DNA of 64,000 nucleotides from Spirochaetales bacterium (GCA_024233935.1 JACKOY010000008.1:62001-126000); one strand, 5' to 3'. Positions 42,825 to 52,072 are shown, counted from the stretch's first letter. Made by a program: numbers and translations. Notes: generated by a model not told the origin, from the sequence alone.

Positions 42825-45800
42825 GACTCTCGGACCTTTCGATAGCACGGCCGGTGCTGGCCTGGGTGATCATGTTTGCCCTGATCGTTTTTGGAGCAGT
42901 TTCGCTGACGCGTTTGGGCGTGAGTTACATGCCCGATGTGGACTTCCCGATTCTCAGCGTGCGTGTCAGCTGGGAGGGCGCGGCGCCGGAAATCATGGAG
43001 GCCGAGATCGTCGACCGCATGGAACGCCGGCTGATCACGGTCGAGGGGTTGCGTGAGATGGTCTCTTCGGTTGGCCAGGGCAGCGCCTCGATCAACCTGG
43101 AATTTGACATCGAACGAAATGTCGATGCGGCCCTGCAGGAAGTTCAGACTGCCATCGGTCGCCTGGAACTCCCGGTGGGTGTGGAGCCTCCGATCGTTCT
43201 CAAGTCAAACCCGGAAGAGTCTCCTATCATGTGGCTGGGATTCTTCGCCTCAGAGGGGCAGCTCGATGAGCACGAACTGTTCGTTCTCGCCGATCAGGGC
43301 ATCATTGATCGCCTGCAACTCTTACCGGGAGTGGGCGAAGTCTTCATGGGCGGCAACATGGAGCGCAACCTGCGCGTCTGGGCCGACAACAACAAACTGC
43401 GTCAATACGAGCTTTCCATCCTGGACGTGGAACAGGCGCTGGAGCTCGAACATCGCGAGGCCGCCGCCGGCTATCTGGAAAATACCGTTCAAGAACGTAA
43501 TTTGCGCGTACTCGGGGAAGCTCCGAGTGTAGAGGACATTCGGAATATTCGCATCACCCGTCGTGGCGGCGCGCCGATCTACGGCTCCGACATTCGCATT
43601 CGTGACGTCGCCCGGGTAGAAGATGGACTGAACGATCACAGGCGTATCACCCGGGTCGATGGCGGGGCCGGTCTTTCCATTGGCATTCGCAAACAGATCG
43701 GCGCAAACACCGTTGCGGTCGGCGAACGGGTGCAGGCCGAAGTGGCGGCCATTCAGGAGACTCTACCGGAAGGCATCACTCTTCAGGTGAATTTCGATTC
43801 GACGCGTTTTGTAAAGGAGGCCATCGACGAAACGCAGTTCACGCTTTTGCTTTCTGGAATTCTGACAGCGATTGTATGCTGGTTGTTTTTGGGCAGCTTC
43901 AACTCGACGCTGAACGTCGTACTTTCCATACCCACTTCGGTCATCGGCACGTTTCTGATTCTCTACTTTCTGGATTTTACGCTCAACCTGTTCACTCTCC
44001 TGGGCCTGTCGCTTGCGATCGGCATTGTGGTGGATGACAACATCATGGTGCTTGAAAACATAGTGCGCCACTTTGATATGGGCAAGGACCGCGTTCGCGC
44101 TGCCCGCGACGGGACCCGGGAAATCTTTTTTGCCGCGCTGGCCTCTTCGACTGCGATTGCAGCCATTTTCTTGCCGGTGGCCTTCATGGAAGGTGTTATT
44201 GGGAAGTTCTTTTTTGAGTTCGGCGTCACCATCACCGCCGCGGTTGCCCTTTCTCTTCTGGACGCCGTCACCCTCACGCCCATGCGGGCCTCCCGCCTGC
44301 TTGTGCGCGAAGAAAGAACACCACGCATTGTGCGCATCACGCAGGCTGCGACCGGGGCCCTGACGGCTTTGTACAGCGCTCTGCTTGCCATTGCCCTGGA
44401 ACATCGCTGGAATGTAATGCTGGGCGCCGCGCTCACCTTCAGTGCGTCCATGGGGCTTTTCTTTCTCCTGCGCAGTGAATTCGTACCCACCCAGGATCAG
44501 AGCCAGTTCGGAGCGCGCCTGCTCACGCCCACCGGTAGCTCGCTGACCCAAACCAGTGAACGCATGCGTTCCTTCGAGGACTGGCTCATGCAGCAGCCGG
44601 AATATTCGAAGTATGTTTCCATTGCGGGCGGCTTCGGCGGCGGGGAATCTTCGAGCGGCTTCGTTTTCATTACAATGGTGCCGTTGCAGGAGCGGGATGT
44701 TCGGCAGGAAGAGTTCATGCAACGCGCCCGGGAGGCGATCGCCAGCATCGATGGACTCAGCGGCAACCTCTTCGATTTTTCCAGCCGCGGCCTGACCGCC
44801 CGCCGTAGCTCACCCATCGATTTTACGATTCGCGGGCCGGAGTGGTCGGTGCTGCGGGAATCTTCGGATCAGATCGAACGTCTCATGTCCGATTCACCAT
44901 ATTTTGTGGATGTCGAGTCGGACTATCGCGCGGGCACGCCCGAATCGCGGGTCGTTCCAATACGGGAGGCTGCGGCCCAGCGCGGCGTCAGCATGGATTC
45001 GCTTGTGCGCACCGTGGCCTCGGGTATGGGGGGCGTGCGCTCGGGGCGCTTCACAAACGACGGACGACGCTACGACATTCGGCTGCGCCTGGTGCCGGAA
45101 CAATGGAGGGGACCGGCGGACCTGCTGCAACTCCAGGTCCGCAACAACTACGGGGAATTGATACCGCTCGGAGACGTGGCGCGGGTGGAATCGAACGCCG
45201 TGGTGCAAAATTTAACCCGGGTGGACAGACAACGCGCCATCAGCCTGAACTCCAACGTGGCGGCCGGAGTCTCCCAGGTGGAGGCCTTTGCCGAAGCGGA
45301 GCGCCTGGCGCGGAGCGTGCTGCCCGATGGTTATAGCTTTCATGCGGGGGGCGGCAGTCGCGGGCTTGCGGAGACCTTTGAGAGTCTGTACTTTGCCATG
45401 TGGTTGGGCATTCTGGCGGCCTACTTTGTGCTCGCCGCTCAATTCAATAGCTTCATCCATCCGATCGCTGTGCTTCTGGCCCTGCCCTTCAGCGTGAGCG
45501 GCGCTTTTCTGGCGCTCTTCGTGACCGGACAATCGATCAACCTGTACAGCCTGATCGGTGTGATCTTGCTCATGGGCATTGCCAAGAAGAACTCCATTCT
45601 TCTGGTGGAGTTCGCCAACGAGAGCCGCCGCCGGGGCCACAACATTCAGGACGCCCTGATGGAAGCCGCCCGTGTGCGCTTTCGACCGATCTTTATGACT
45701 TCGCTTACGGCGATCGCGGCTGCCATTCCGCCCGCCCTGGCCCTCGGTCCGGGCGCCGAAAGCCGCATCCCGATGGCGATTACGGTCATCGGCGGCATGC

Positions 45801-45901
45801 TCTTCTCGACTGCCCTGACCCTTTTTGTGACTCCCTGCGCGTACAGCCTGCTGGCGCGTCTGGAGCGCAGCAATACCGGCGGAATGGCCCGCAGAAACTA
45901 G
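42821..45901 (+). CDS. RND efflux pump (HAE1/AcrB family), inner-membrane component
   Basis: 1026 residues, the usual length, with 12 transmembrane helices in two halves and two large periplasmic loops. Typical features: an N-terminal helix after MRLSDLSIARPVLAW, DxxFPILSVRVSW, and the proton-relay aspartates in LGLSLAIGIVVDDNIMVLENI in TM4; FLPVAFMEGVIGKFF and LIGVILLMGIAKKNSILLVEFANE are also typical. It exports drugs, lipids or other substrates by proton exchange. It overlaps tolC by ATGA. No periplasmic adaptor (MFP) gene is next to them, so it must be elsewhere or be supplied by another system. Confidence 0.95.
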   Translation: MRLSDLSIARPVLAWVIMFALIVFGAVSLTRLGVSYMPDVDFPILSVRVSWEGAAPEIMEAEIVDRMERRLITVEGLREMVSSVGQGSASINLEFDIERNVDAALQEVQTAIGRLELPVGVEPPIVLKSNPEESPIMWLGFFASEGQLDEHELFVLADQGIIDRLQLLPGVGEVFMGGNMERNLRVWADNNKLRQYELSILDVEQALELEHREAAAGYLENTVQERNLRVLGEAPSVEDIRNIRITRRGGAPIYGSDIRIRDVARVEDGLNDHRRITRVDGGAGLSIGIRKQIGANTVAVGERVQAEVAAIQETLPEGITLQVNFDSTRFVKEAIDETQFTLLLSGILTAIVCWLFLGSFNSTLNVVLSIPTSVIGTFLILYFLDFTLNLFTLLGLSLAIGIVVDDNIMVLENIVRHFDMGKDRVRAARDGTREIFFAALASSTAIAAIFLPVAFMEGVIGKFFFEFGVTITAAVALSLLDAVTLTPMRASRLLVREERTPRIVRITQAATGALTALYSALLAIALEHRWNVMLGAALTFSASMGLFFLLRSEFVPTQDQSQFGARLLTPTGSSLTQTSERMRSFEDWLMQQPEYSKYVSIAGGFGGGESSSGFVFITMVPLQERDVRQEEFMQRAREAIASIDGLSGNLFDFSSRGLTARRSSPIDFTIRGPEWSVLRESSDQIERLMSDSPYFVDVESDYRAGTPESRVVPIREAAAQRGVSMDSLVRTVASGMGGVRSGRFTNDGRRYDIRLRLVPEQWRGPADLLQLQVRNNYGELIPLGDVARVESNAVVQNLTRVDRQRAISLNSNVAAGVSQVEAFAEAERLARSVLPDGYSFHAGGGSRGLAETFESLYFAMWLGILAAYFVLAAQFNSFIHPIAVLLALPFSVSGAFLALFVTGQSINLYSLIGVILLMGIAKKNSILLVEFANESRRRGHNIQDALMEAARVRFRPIFMTSLTAIAAAIPPALALGPGAESRIPMAITVIGGMLFSTALTLFVTPCAYSLLARLERSNTGGMARRN

Positions 45902-46018
45902 CGCCGGGGGCTTGATTCGTCCGTTGGACTTGTCGGCTTTTTCTCTGAAATCCGGTCACAAGTTGCTGGTCGGCTGTGTCCAATCCGGTAAAGATCGAGC
46001 TTTGCTCAGGAGAATAGC

Positions 46019-46393
46019 ATGAAGCTGGCTTCAAAAATACTCATCGGGCTCGTGGCCCTGATCCACTGTTATATCATGGTCCTGGAAACCCTGCTCTGGA
46101 CCACCCGCGGTCTGGCCGTGTTCGGCATGACCGCTGAATACGCGGAGATGACCAAAGTCCTGGCCCTCAACCAGGGTTGGTACAATGGCGTGCTCGCGGC
46201 AGGACTGATCTGGACGTTCTTTATTAAAGACATTCGCTGGAGCAGAAATGTGGCCTACTTCTTTCTGGCAGCAGTTTTTGTGATGGGCGTCGTGGGCACG
46301 GTTTCGACCGGAAAAATCAACATCGTTTTCGTGCAAAGCGTTCCGGCATTTTTGGGACTGCTGGTTACCTGGCTTTCGAGTCGGAGCAAATAG
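46019..46393 (+). CDS. DUF1304 membrane protein
   Basis: 124 residues with four transmembrane helices. The sequence follows the DUF1304 pattern: IALIHCYIMVLETLLW at the start, then KVLALNQGWYNGVLAAGLIW and the closing VQSVPAFLGLLVTW. Function is unknown. CAGGAGAATAGC directly before the ATG is a good ribosome site. Confidence 0.9.
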   Translation: MKLASKILIGLVALIHCYIMVLETLLWTTRGLAVFGMTAEYAEMTKVLALNQGWYNGVLAAGLIWTFFIKDIRWSRNVAYFFLAAVFVMGVVGTVSTGKINIVFVQSVPAFLGLLVTWLSSRSK

Positions 46394-46403
46394 CGGCCCA
46401 AAC

Positions 46404-46434
46404 AAAGCGCGCGCCTGAAAATGGCGTGCGCTTT
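46404..46434. terminator. Bidirectional hairpin between convergent genes
   Basis: A 12-bp stem, AAAGCGCGCGCC and GGCGTGCGCTTT with a TGAAAAT loop and one G-U pair, lies between the DUF1304 gene and the NHL-repeat lipoprotein gene. No U-tract follows on either strand, so the terminator role is a likely inference only. Confidence 0.5.
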
Positions 46435-46478
46435 GGGGCGCGCAGGCGTTTTCGGATCCTGCAAACCGCCTGGAAAGA

Positions 46479-47426
46479 TTACGGGCCAAAACTAAGATAC
46501 TGCGGCCCACTTAGCGTTGCGGTGCCCGGGTTATAAATCCGGAGTCCGGCGCCCGTCATATCATCAATGCGAAGCACAGTATTGGTAACGAAAGATGATA
46601 TGTAGATGCGGTTATATCTGTCGACTGCGACCCCACGCGGTCCGTCAAGAGTGGCCGGGCCCGGCGTGTAGACGGTCAGCTGTGCTCCGGTCATATCGTC
46701 GATCCTGATTACTGAATCCGTCATTTCGGATGCGATGTACAACCGGCCCAAAGAATCCAGCGCGACGCCCTGCGGACTGTTCAGCGTTCCTACACCGGGA
46801 TTATAGATCGCAAGCCCGGAACCAGCCATGTCATTGATTCGTATTACGGAATTTGTATCGAAGGAAGCAACATAAATCCTTCCGGAACCGTCCAGAACAA
46901 CTCCCTGGGGATTGGCGAGAGTGCCTGCTCCAGGACTATACGTTGCAAGACCGGCCCCCGACATGTCATCAATCCGGAGAAGAGCATCAAGATTCGCCGC
47001 GCAGATGTACACACGTCCCGAAGAATCGACCGCCAGCCCATCCGGGCTGTCCAGAGTACCGATGCCCGGGTTGTACGTAACAAGACCCGAACCGGCTAAA
47101 TCATTCATCCGAATTACCGAGTCGGTGTTAGCCGAGGCCGCGTAGAGCCTGCCGGAAGAATCAGAAGCGACGCCCTGCGGCAAATTCAGGGTGCCCGTCC
47201 CGGGACTGAAGATAGTCAGCCCGGAACCGTCCATATCGCGAATACGGACTATTGAATTGGTGCCGCTGGAAGCAATGTAGAGAGCAGGTATGGTCTGATA
47301 AAGCAGGAAAGCTGTAAAGAGATCGCAGGAACCGTCGGAGTCAACGCAATCGGTTCGGGCCACCATGCAGCCTGTGAGCAGAGAAGCGGCCAGAATGCGC
47401 GCAAGGAACACGAAATGGCCCTTCAT
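46479..47426 (-). CDS. NHL-repeat beta-propeller lipoprotein
   Basis: 315 residues from ATG 47426. Signal peptide FVFLARILAASLLTGC gives a lipid-anchored Cys20. A short cysteine-rich segment (ARTDCVDSDGSCD) precedes six repeats of 45 residues of the form LYIASxxTNSVIRIDDMxGxGLxxYxPGxGTLxxPQGVAxDSSGR, which should build a six-bladed NHL propeller (residues about 48-315). The repeats are nearly identical in length, suggesting recent expansion. Such proteins bind ligands or proteins at the surface. An ATG at 47537 would add 37 residues in front of the signal peptide and is rejected. Confidence 0.88.
   Translation of the reverse strand: MKGHFVFLARILAASLLTGCMVARTDCVDSDGSCDLFTAFLLYQTIPALYIASSGTNSIVRIRDMDGSGLTIFSPGTGTLNLPQGVASDSSGRLYAASANTDSVIRMNDLAGSGLVTYNPGIGTLDSPDGLAVDSSGRVYICAANLDALLRIDDMSGAGLATYSPGAGTLANPQGVVLDGSGRIYVASFDTNSVIRINDMAGSGLAIYNPGVGTLNSPQGVALDSLGRLYIASEMTDSVIRIDDMTGAQLTVYTPGPATLDGPRGVAVDRYNRIYISSFVTNTVLRIDDMTGAGLRIYNPGTATLSGPQYLSFGP
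46482..47285 (-). repeat. Six tandem 135-bp repeats coding for NHL propeller blades
   Basis: The coding region of the lipoprotein is built from six consecutive units of about 135 bp (45 codons) whose translations share the same spacing of motifs (VIRIDDM, YNPGxGTL, GVAxDSSGR). The last unit lacks the closing DSSGR motif. Confidence 0.75.
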
Positions 47427-47722
47427 AATACTCCAGTCATACCCCTCGCTTCGAGTGCTCTTCAGATTCCTTGCCCCACCCGGGGAGGACAGACTGTAAG
47501 ACATTGTAAGAATCGCGCAAGAAAAAACAGCCTCCATTCGTCATGTGGGCATTCCTTCCGCGACGGGAGCGAAAAGTTGGGATGCTCGGTTACACAAGCA
47601 AGGACTGTATAGAGGTCGGCTCTAAGTATTCAGACCGCCCGTCGTTTCTTGAAAAACGTTGATTCCGGAACAAGTAGGCGCAAATTGCCTTGCGCTCGAT
47701 TCCAGCCGGGCTGAGGTCAAGT

Positions 47723-48055
47723 ATGCGGTCCGAAGAGAAGCAGGCGATTCGCGAAAAGATGATCGCGGAAATGCGCGCGCTTGAAAAGAACGTGCGCACC
47801 CTGGAGGAGGCCACCCGGCCCATCAAACCCGACGTGTCTCTGGGACGACTGACCCGCATGGATGCGATCCAGAATAGGAGTGTGAGCGAGTCTGCCCTGC
47901 GGGACGCCCGGGCCAAACTTGGGGCGATCAAAACGGCGCTCGACAAACTCGAAGGAGACAACTACGGAGTCTGTGTCAGTTGCGGCTCTCAAATCGCTCC
48001 CGCGCGGCTGGAATTCATGCCCGAAAGCACCACCTGCGTAGACTGTGCTTCCTGA
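47723..48055 (+). CDS. TraR/DksA-family zinc-finger protein
   Basis: 110 residues. The N-terminal part is a coiled coil (SEEKQAIREKMIAEMRALEKNV, then DARAKLGAIKTALDKLEG), and the C-terminal zinc finger has CVSC, 17 residues, CVDC. DksA/TraR proteins bind RNA polymerase through the secondary channel and alter rRNA and stress promoters with or without ppGpp. The start ATG at 47723 (MRSEEKQ) is preferred over 47690. The next gene begins with a GTG that overlaps this stop by 11 nt. Confidence 0.85.
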   Translation: MRSEEKQAIREKMIAEMRALEKNVRTLEEATRPIKPDVSLGRLTRMDAIQNRSVSESALRDARAKLGAIKTALDKLEGDNYGVCVSCGSQIAPARLEFMPESTTCVDCAS

Positions 48056-48665
48056 AAAGGACCAATGGTTTGCGGCGGCCGCGCGCTATGATCGCAGCAC
48101 TATGGAGCGCCTGCTTGAAGCCGGAATCGACGTCAATGAGCGCGATGCAGAAGGTCGCACGGCGTTGTTTCATGTTATCGCACCCAACGCCGGCCGGCCG
48201 GATCTTTTCGAATGGCTGGTCACTCGCGGCGCGGACACGAACGTGCGTGACCATGCCGGTCGGAGCGCCATCGACTTCGCCCGCGACCAGATCGCCTCCG
48301 GGCTGGAAGCGAACATGCTTGCGGGCGTGCTTGATTTCGCGTTCTTTTGTGGCTACCGCGTACCGGGCCACGGCGCCCGGGCCGCAACAGAGTTCTATGG
48401 CGGCTGGCAAAGTCTTCGGGGAGGTCGGCCGCAAAGCGACAAGAACATCATTACGATAGCGGCCGATCACATCGCGAGTTCGAGCGGCTGGCCGGCGATG
48501 ATTGTGCAACGTAGTAATTTCAGGGCAGATGGCGTGCTGACACTCAGTGGCGAACGCACGGAAGAACAGGTCCTCGTCCACCTGGAGCTGCTGGCCCCGG
48601 CCCGGGCCCTTTTTACCTGGATCGACGCTATCGCCCCGCCTGCGAAGCTATTGATCAGCCGCTGA
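48045..48665 (+). CDS. Ankyrin-repeat protein
   Basis: 206 residues. Two to three ankyrin repeats are visible in the first 100 residues (RSTMERLLEAGIDVNERDAEGRTALFHVI, FEWLVTRGADTNVRDHAGRSAIDFA). The C-terminal half (ITIAADHIASSSGWPAMIVQRSNFRAD...) has a different, beta-rich composition of unknown function. There is no signal peptide. The GTG start at 48045 overlaps the DksA-like gene stop by 11 nt, implying translational coupling; an ATG at 48102 is possible. Confidence 0.78.
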   Translation: MLPEKDQWFAAAARYDRSTMERLLEAGIDVNERDAEGRTALFHVIAPNAGRPDLFEWLVTRGADTNVRDHAGRSAIDFARDQIASGLEANMLAGVLDFAFFCGYRVPGHGARAATEFYGGWQSLRGGRPQSDKNIITIAADHIASSSGWPAMIVQRSNFRADGVLTLSGERTEEQVLVHLELLAPARALFTWIDAIAPPAKLLISR

Positions 48666-48796
48666 TTGGCAGAAACCAACGAAGTCCAATCGTGCTGCTC
48701 GCTCCTTGACAGGCCGCTTTCGCATCCCAGATTGTGCAAATGTTGAACCTGCGACCGATTGGCGCAGGCTCGCGTTGTTTATGCAGTTCAGCCAGC

Positions 48797-49411
48797 ATGC
48801 AAAGTGAAGAGCAACTGCGGCAAGACAGCCGCGCACTTCGTCGGGCCGCCTGGACGTCGATCGCGTTTGTATTGCTGCTCTGGGTTTTGTTTTTGATTGA
48901 GCTGGCGACAGGTTTCGAGGCGTTCCGCCTGGGAATCTATCCGCGACGCCCGGAGGCAATTTCGGGAATCCTGTTTGCGCCTTTGATCCACGCCGACGCC
49001 GTACACCTGCTCTCGAACTCACTTCCGCTGTTCGTGTTGGGTTGCGGGACTCTGTATCTGTATCGGCGGGTAGCCCTTCCGGTGCTCTTGTTTATCTATC
49101 TGGGCGGTGGCCTTGCGATCTGGTTGTTTGCCAGACCCTCGTATCACATTGGCGCAAGCGGACTCACTTACGGAATGGCGGCTTTCATCTTCTTTTGCGG
49201 CGTGCTCCGGCGCGATCCACCGGCGATCGCCCTGGCCTTGATTGTGACGTTCCTGTATGGCGCCATGATCTGGGGCTTGTTTCCGATCGAACGGGGTGTT
49301 TCCTGGGAGTCACATTTGTTCAGCGCCCTGGCCGGAGCAATCGCCGCGTTTGCGTATCGCCTGCTCTTGCCCCCCGAACCTGAGGCACCGGACATGGAAG
49401 CGGAAGAGTGA
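48797..49411 (+). CDS. Rhomboid-family intramembrane serine protease
   Basis: 204 residues with about six transmembrane helices. The catalytic dyad is visible: Ser in HIGASGLTYGMAAFIFF and His in SWESHLFSALAGAIAAF. The oxyanion-hole region HADAVHLLSNSLPLFVLG carries the conserved His and Asn. It should cut membrane-spanning substrates. ATG 48797 (MQSEEQLRQDSRALRR) gives a short cytoplasmic lead; the longer frame from 48734 is not needed. Confidence 0.9.
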   Translation: MQSEEQLRQDSRALRRAAWTSIAFVLLLWVLFLIELATGFEAFRLGIYPRRPEAISGILFAPLIHADAVHLLSNSLPLFVLGCGTLYLYRRVALPVLLFIYLGGGLAIWLFARPSYHIGASGLTYGMAAFIFFCGVLRRDPPAIALALIVTFLYGAMIWGLFPIERGVSWESHLFSALAGAIAAFAYRLLLPPEPEAPDMEAEE

Positions 49412-49491
49412 GTGTGTGCTGCTTTTCAGAAAAAGTCGCTGCTCAAAGGACACAGCATCTTCGCACGTCAGGCTAGCGCAGATTGTAGAAA

Positions 49492-49785
49492 TCAGAAGTC
49501 ACTCAGTTCATCGTCGCCGCAGATGGCGCCGCTGTTTGCGATCAGGTAGGTCAGGTTAGTGCATTGGGCGGGCTTACTGGAACTCGTGGTGTTGCATTCC
49601 GGAATGCTCAAGTAGTACAGATACAGCAAGATGGAAACCTGCTTTGAGCAATCCCGGGCATCGTCCTGATGGGCGGCGGCCCGGCTACCCAGCGGATCGC
49701 CCAGACTGGCCTTCTCAAGGTCGCCGCAATGAACGGCAAAAAGAAAAGACATGGCGATCGTCGAAACCAGCACTCTTGCATCCAT
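49492..49785 (-). CDS. Small lipoprotein
   Basis: 97 residues with signal peptide VLVSTIAMSFLFAVHC, where the cysteine at about residue 20 would carry the lipid. Five more cysteines (DCSKQ, ECNTT, QCTNL, ICGDD and so on) suggest disulphide bonds. I recognise no family. Confidence 0.7.
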   Translation of the reverse strand: MDARVLVSTIAMSFLFAVHCGDLEKASLGDPLGSRAAAHQDDARDCSKQVSILLYLYYLSIPECNTTSSSKPAQCTNLTYLIANSGAICGDDELSDF

Positions 49786-50276
49786 GAGTCAAGATCTCCC
49801 GGGCAAGCCGCAAATCATAACGGGTTGTCTATTTTATAACACTCCCGATTGGCCAGATCGTGAGCGAATTCCGGTAAAATGTAAAGCGCTTAAACTGCTT
49901 TGCTCGTCCGGACTGAAACTGACCGCCTGTAACCCTGGCCCGGAACCTCGGCCTGCGGACAGGGTCGAAGAGGTTGAGACTCCCGAGCAGGCGAAGCATC
50001 TAACCGATCTCGGGTGCGATGAACTGCAGGGTTATCTGTATCCACGACCGCCAGCGCTGGCGAAAATAGAACCACTGCTCCTTGTACGAAGCAGATTGGG
50101 ACCCGGCGGCGTGCTTATTTCCGCGCAGCAAGCGGCACCGCTGTGACCAGGGCCGTTTCCGATTCCCGTCAACACTTGCCCGCCTGCCCGGCTTCGCAAG
50201 AATGGGCACCGAAATCGTGTTGGAAGAAACGGTGCGCACTGGCTATGGGCGTCGTACGCTGTCCACCTGAGAAACC
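49786..50276. other. Intergenic stretch containing an EAL remnant
   Basis: About 490 nt between a small lipoprotein gene and the aldo/keto reductase gene. Apart from the EAL-like fragment at 49958-50100 it holds no supported gene. Confidence 0.6.
49958..50100 (+). pseudogene. Remnant of a cyclic-di-GMP phosphodiesterase EAL domain
   Basis: One frame reads DRVEEVETPEQAKHLTDLGCDELQGYLYPRPPALAKIEPLL. This is the C-terminal end of an EAL domain: VEGVET-type loop, the LGCD, and QGYLFSRP motif. The preceding 60 codons of the same frame do not resemble EAL, and the rest of the domain including the EAL motif itself is missing. I therefore read it as the decayed 3' end of a larger gene, left by deletion. 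It is too short to act. Confidence 0.6.
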
Positions 50277-51239
50277 ATGCAAAGAACCGCGAAAATAGGA
50301 CTGGGCCTTGCGGCGCTTGGTCGTCCCGGATACATCAATCTGGGTCACGCCATCGACCTGGCCGGCAGGCACGAACCGGTGGCCCTGGAAAAGCACACGC
50401 ACGGCCTTCTGGATGCGGCCTTTGAAAGTGGCGTGCGTTATTTTGACGCGGCACGCTCCTACGGGCGGGCCGAGGAGTTTTTGGGTTCCTGGCTTGGCAG
50501 TCGAAAGCCGAAAGATGTGCGCGTCGCTTCCAAATGGGGTTACGTCTATACTGCCGACTGGAACGCCCAGGCTGAGAAGCACGAAATCAAAGACCACTCG
50601 CTACCCAACTTGAAACGGCAATGGGCCGAGACCGAGAACTTCCTGGGCGATTGGCTGAATCTCTATCAAATTCATTCGGCGGTTCCAGAAACCGGCGTGC
50701 TCTCAGACGCAAGAGTACTCGGAGAGCTTGCCCGGCTAAAGAGCAAGGGAGTGGACATTGGCCTTTCTGTCTCCGGCCCGAACCAATCGGAAACAATCAA
50801 GCAGGCTATCGACACCGTAGTCGATGGCGGACGACTTTTTGATGCCGTGCAGGCAACTTTTAATTTGTTAGAGCAGTCTGCCGGCCCCGCCCTCGAAGAC
50901 GCTCACCGTTCCGGTCTGCAGGTAATCATAAAAGAAGGCCTGGCGAACGGCAGACTGACCGACCGAAACAGCCTGGCCGAGGACCACGATCGGCTGCAGC
51001 GCCTGCGCCAACACTGTGCGAAAAGGGCGGTCGCTCTGGACTCTTTCAGTCTGGCATATCCGCTGACCCGGCCGTGGGTCGACATCGTCCTTTCCGGAGC
51101 GGCCGCACTTTCTCATCTGAAATCAAATCTCCTGGCGTCGGAATACTGTTTCGAAGCCGAAGACGAAAACCTGGCCGTAGGGCTCGGACATTCTCCGGAG
51201 CAGTACTGGCGCTTGAGGTCGAGGCTGCCCTGGCAGTAG
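50277..51239 (+). CDS. Aldo/keto reductase
   Basis: 320-residue NADPH-dependent oxidoreductase with a TIM-barrel. Active-site elements are visible: Asp and Tyr in FDAARSYGRAEEFLG, Lys in VASKWGYVY, and the His of LNLYQIHSA. Members reduce sugar or aldehyde carbonyls; substrate unknown. It seems monocistronic, with an ATG at 50277. Confidence 0.9.
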   Translation: MQRTAKIGLGLAALGRPGYINLGHAIDLAGRHEPVALEKHTHGLLDAAFESGVRYFDAARSYGRAEEFLGSWLGSRKPKDVRVASKWGYVYTADWNAQAEKHEIKDHSLPNLKRQWAETENFLGDWLNLYQIHSAVPETGVLSDARVLGELARLKSKGVDIGLSVSGPNQSETIKQAIDTVVDGGRLFDAVQATFNLLEQSAGPALEDAHRSGLQVIIKEGLANGRLTDRNSLAEDHDRLQRLRQHCAKRAVALDSFSLAYPLTRPWVDIVLSGAAALSHLKSNLLASEYCFEAEDENLAVGLGHSPEQYWRLRSRLPWQ

Positions 51240-51247
51240 CAAAGCCC

Positions 51248-52072
51248 TCAACGCGCAAAGTGCAGAGCGCTGCGAATTGTATAGGCACCCAACGCCTGGT
51301 TGTAGAGAACGAGGTTGTCAATGGTGCCGGCCATGTTCTGCGTGCCGTCGAAGGTGCCCGCCGCACAACAGGAGTCAGCCTCCTGTCCCAGCACCGCGCC
51401 GTTGCCCGGCCCCGATGTGAGCACGGTGGCTACGGCATCGACTTCTGCTACAAATGCTCCATCGAAATACAACCTCAGAATTGTGTTTTCGCGCGAGTAG
51501 GCGTAGTGATGCCAGGCTTGATCGGCGGGCGTTGTGGTATTGAACGTAATTCGTTCCAGAACCGGGTCCAGGTCAGCCTTGAGCCGCCCCAGATCTGATT
51601 GGTAGGTCATGCCCAGCACTTCCCCGCTGGTACTTGTCGTATTGGAGACATTCACAAAGTTGTGGCGTTGCCCGCCGGTATTCTCGATGCGCGCCCAGAA
51701 TGCCAGCGTGAAATCTCCGAGGCCGGTGATCGCACTGTCCGGAATGAACATGTAACTGGAAACATCCCCCGGAGCAATACGATAGGAGCTCGACGGCGCA
51801 CCATCAATGCCGGACTGAAAATCAAGCGTGCCAATCAGAGTTCCGTTGTGACCGGCAGGGCCGGCGTCCAGAGCGCTCCCGGAGAATTGGTAGCAGAAAA
51901 GCATCGAACCGCGTTCCACGTTGCAGACCGGAGGTCGATAGACGTAAAATACATAGGCAGCGAGAGTATCGCAGCCGCCATCCATGCCGGCGCATTGCGT
52001 GGGGGACCGGGTGCAATTCACGGCGGTCGCCAGAAGGAGAACCGCGATCAGTATTCCCCAGGACCATTGCAC
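51248..52072 (-). CDS. LamG/concanavalin-like lipoprotein
   Basis: 274 residues. The N-terminus WGILIAVLLLATAVNC is a lipoprotein signal with a lipobox cysteine. After a short segment with cysteines (PTQCAGMDGGCD) follows a concanavalin A-like/LamG domain: LFCYQFSGSALDAGPAGHNGTLIG, FTLAFWARIENTGG, ADQAWHHYAYSRENTILRLYFDG and MAGTIDNLVLYNQAL. LamG domains bind carbohydrates or proteins. The segment GMDGGCD before the domain matches DSDGSCD in the NHL lipoprotein, see findings. Confidence 0.85.
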   Translation of the reverse strand: MQWSWGILIAVLLLATAVNCTRSPTQCAGMDGGCDTLAAYVFYVYRPPVCNVERGSMLFCYQFSGSALDAGPAGHNGTLIGTLDFQSGIDGAPSSSYRIAPGDVSSYMFIPDSAITGLGDFTLAFWARIENTGGQRHNFVNVSNTTSTSGEVLGMTYQSDLGRLKADLDPVLERITFNTTTPADQAWHHYAYSRENTILRLYFDGAFVAEVDAVATVLTSGPGNGAVLGQEADSCCAAGTFDGTQNMAGTIDNLVLYNQALGAYTIRSALHFAR

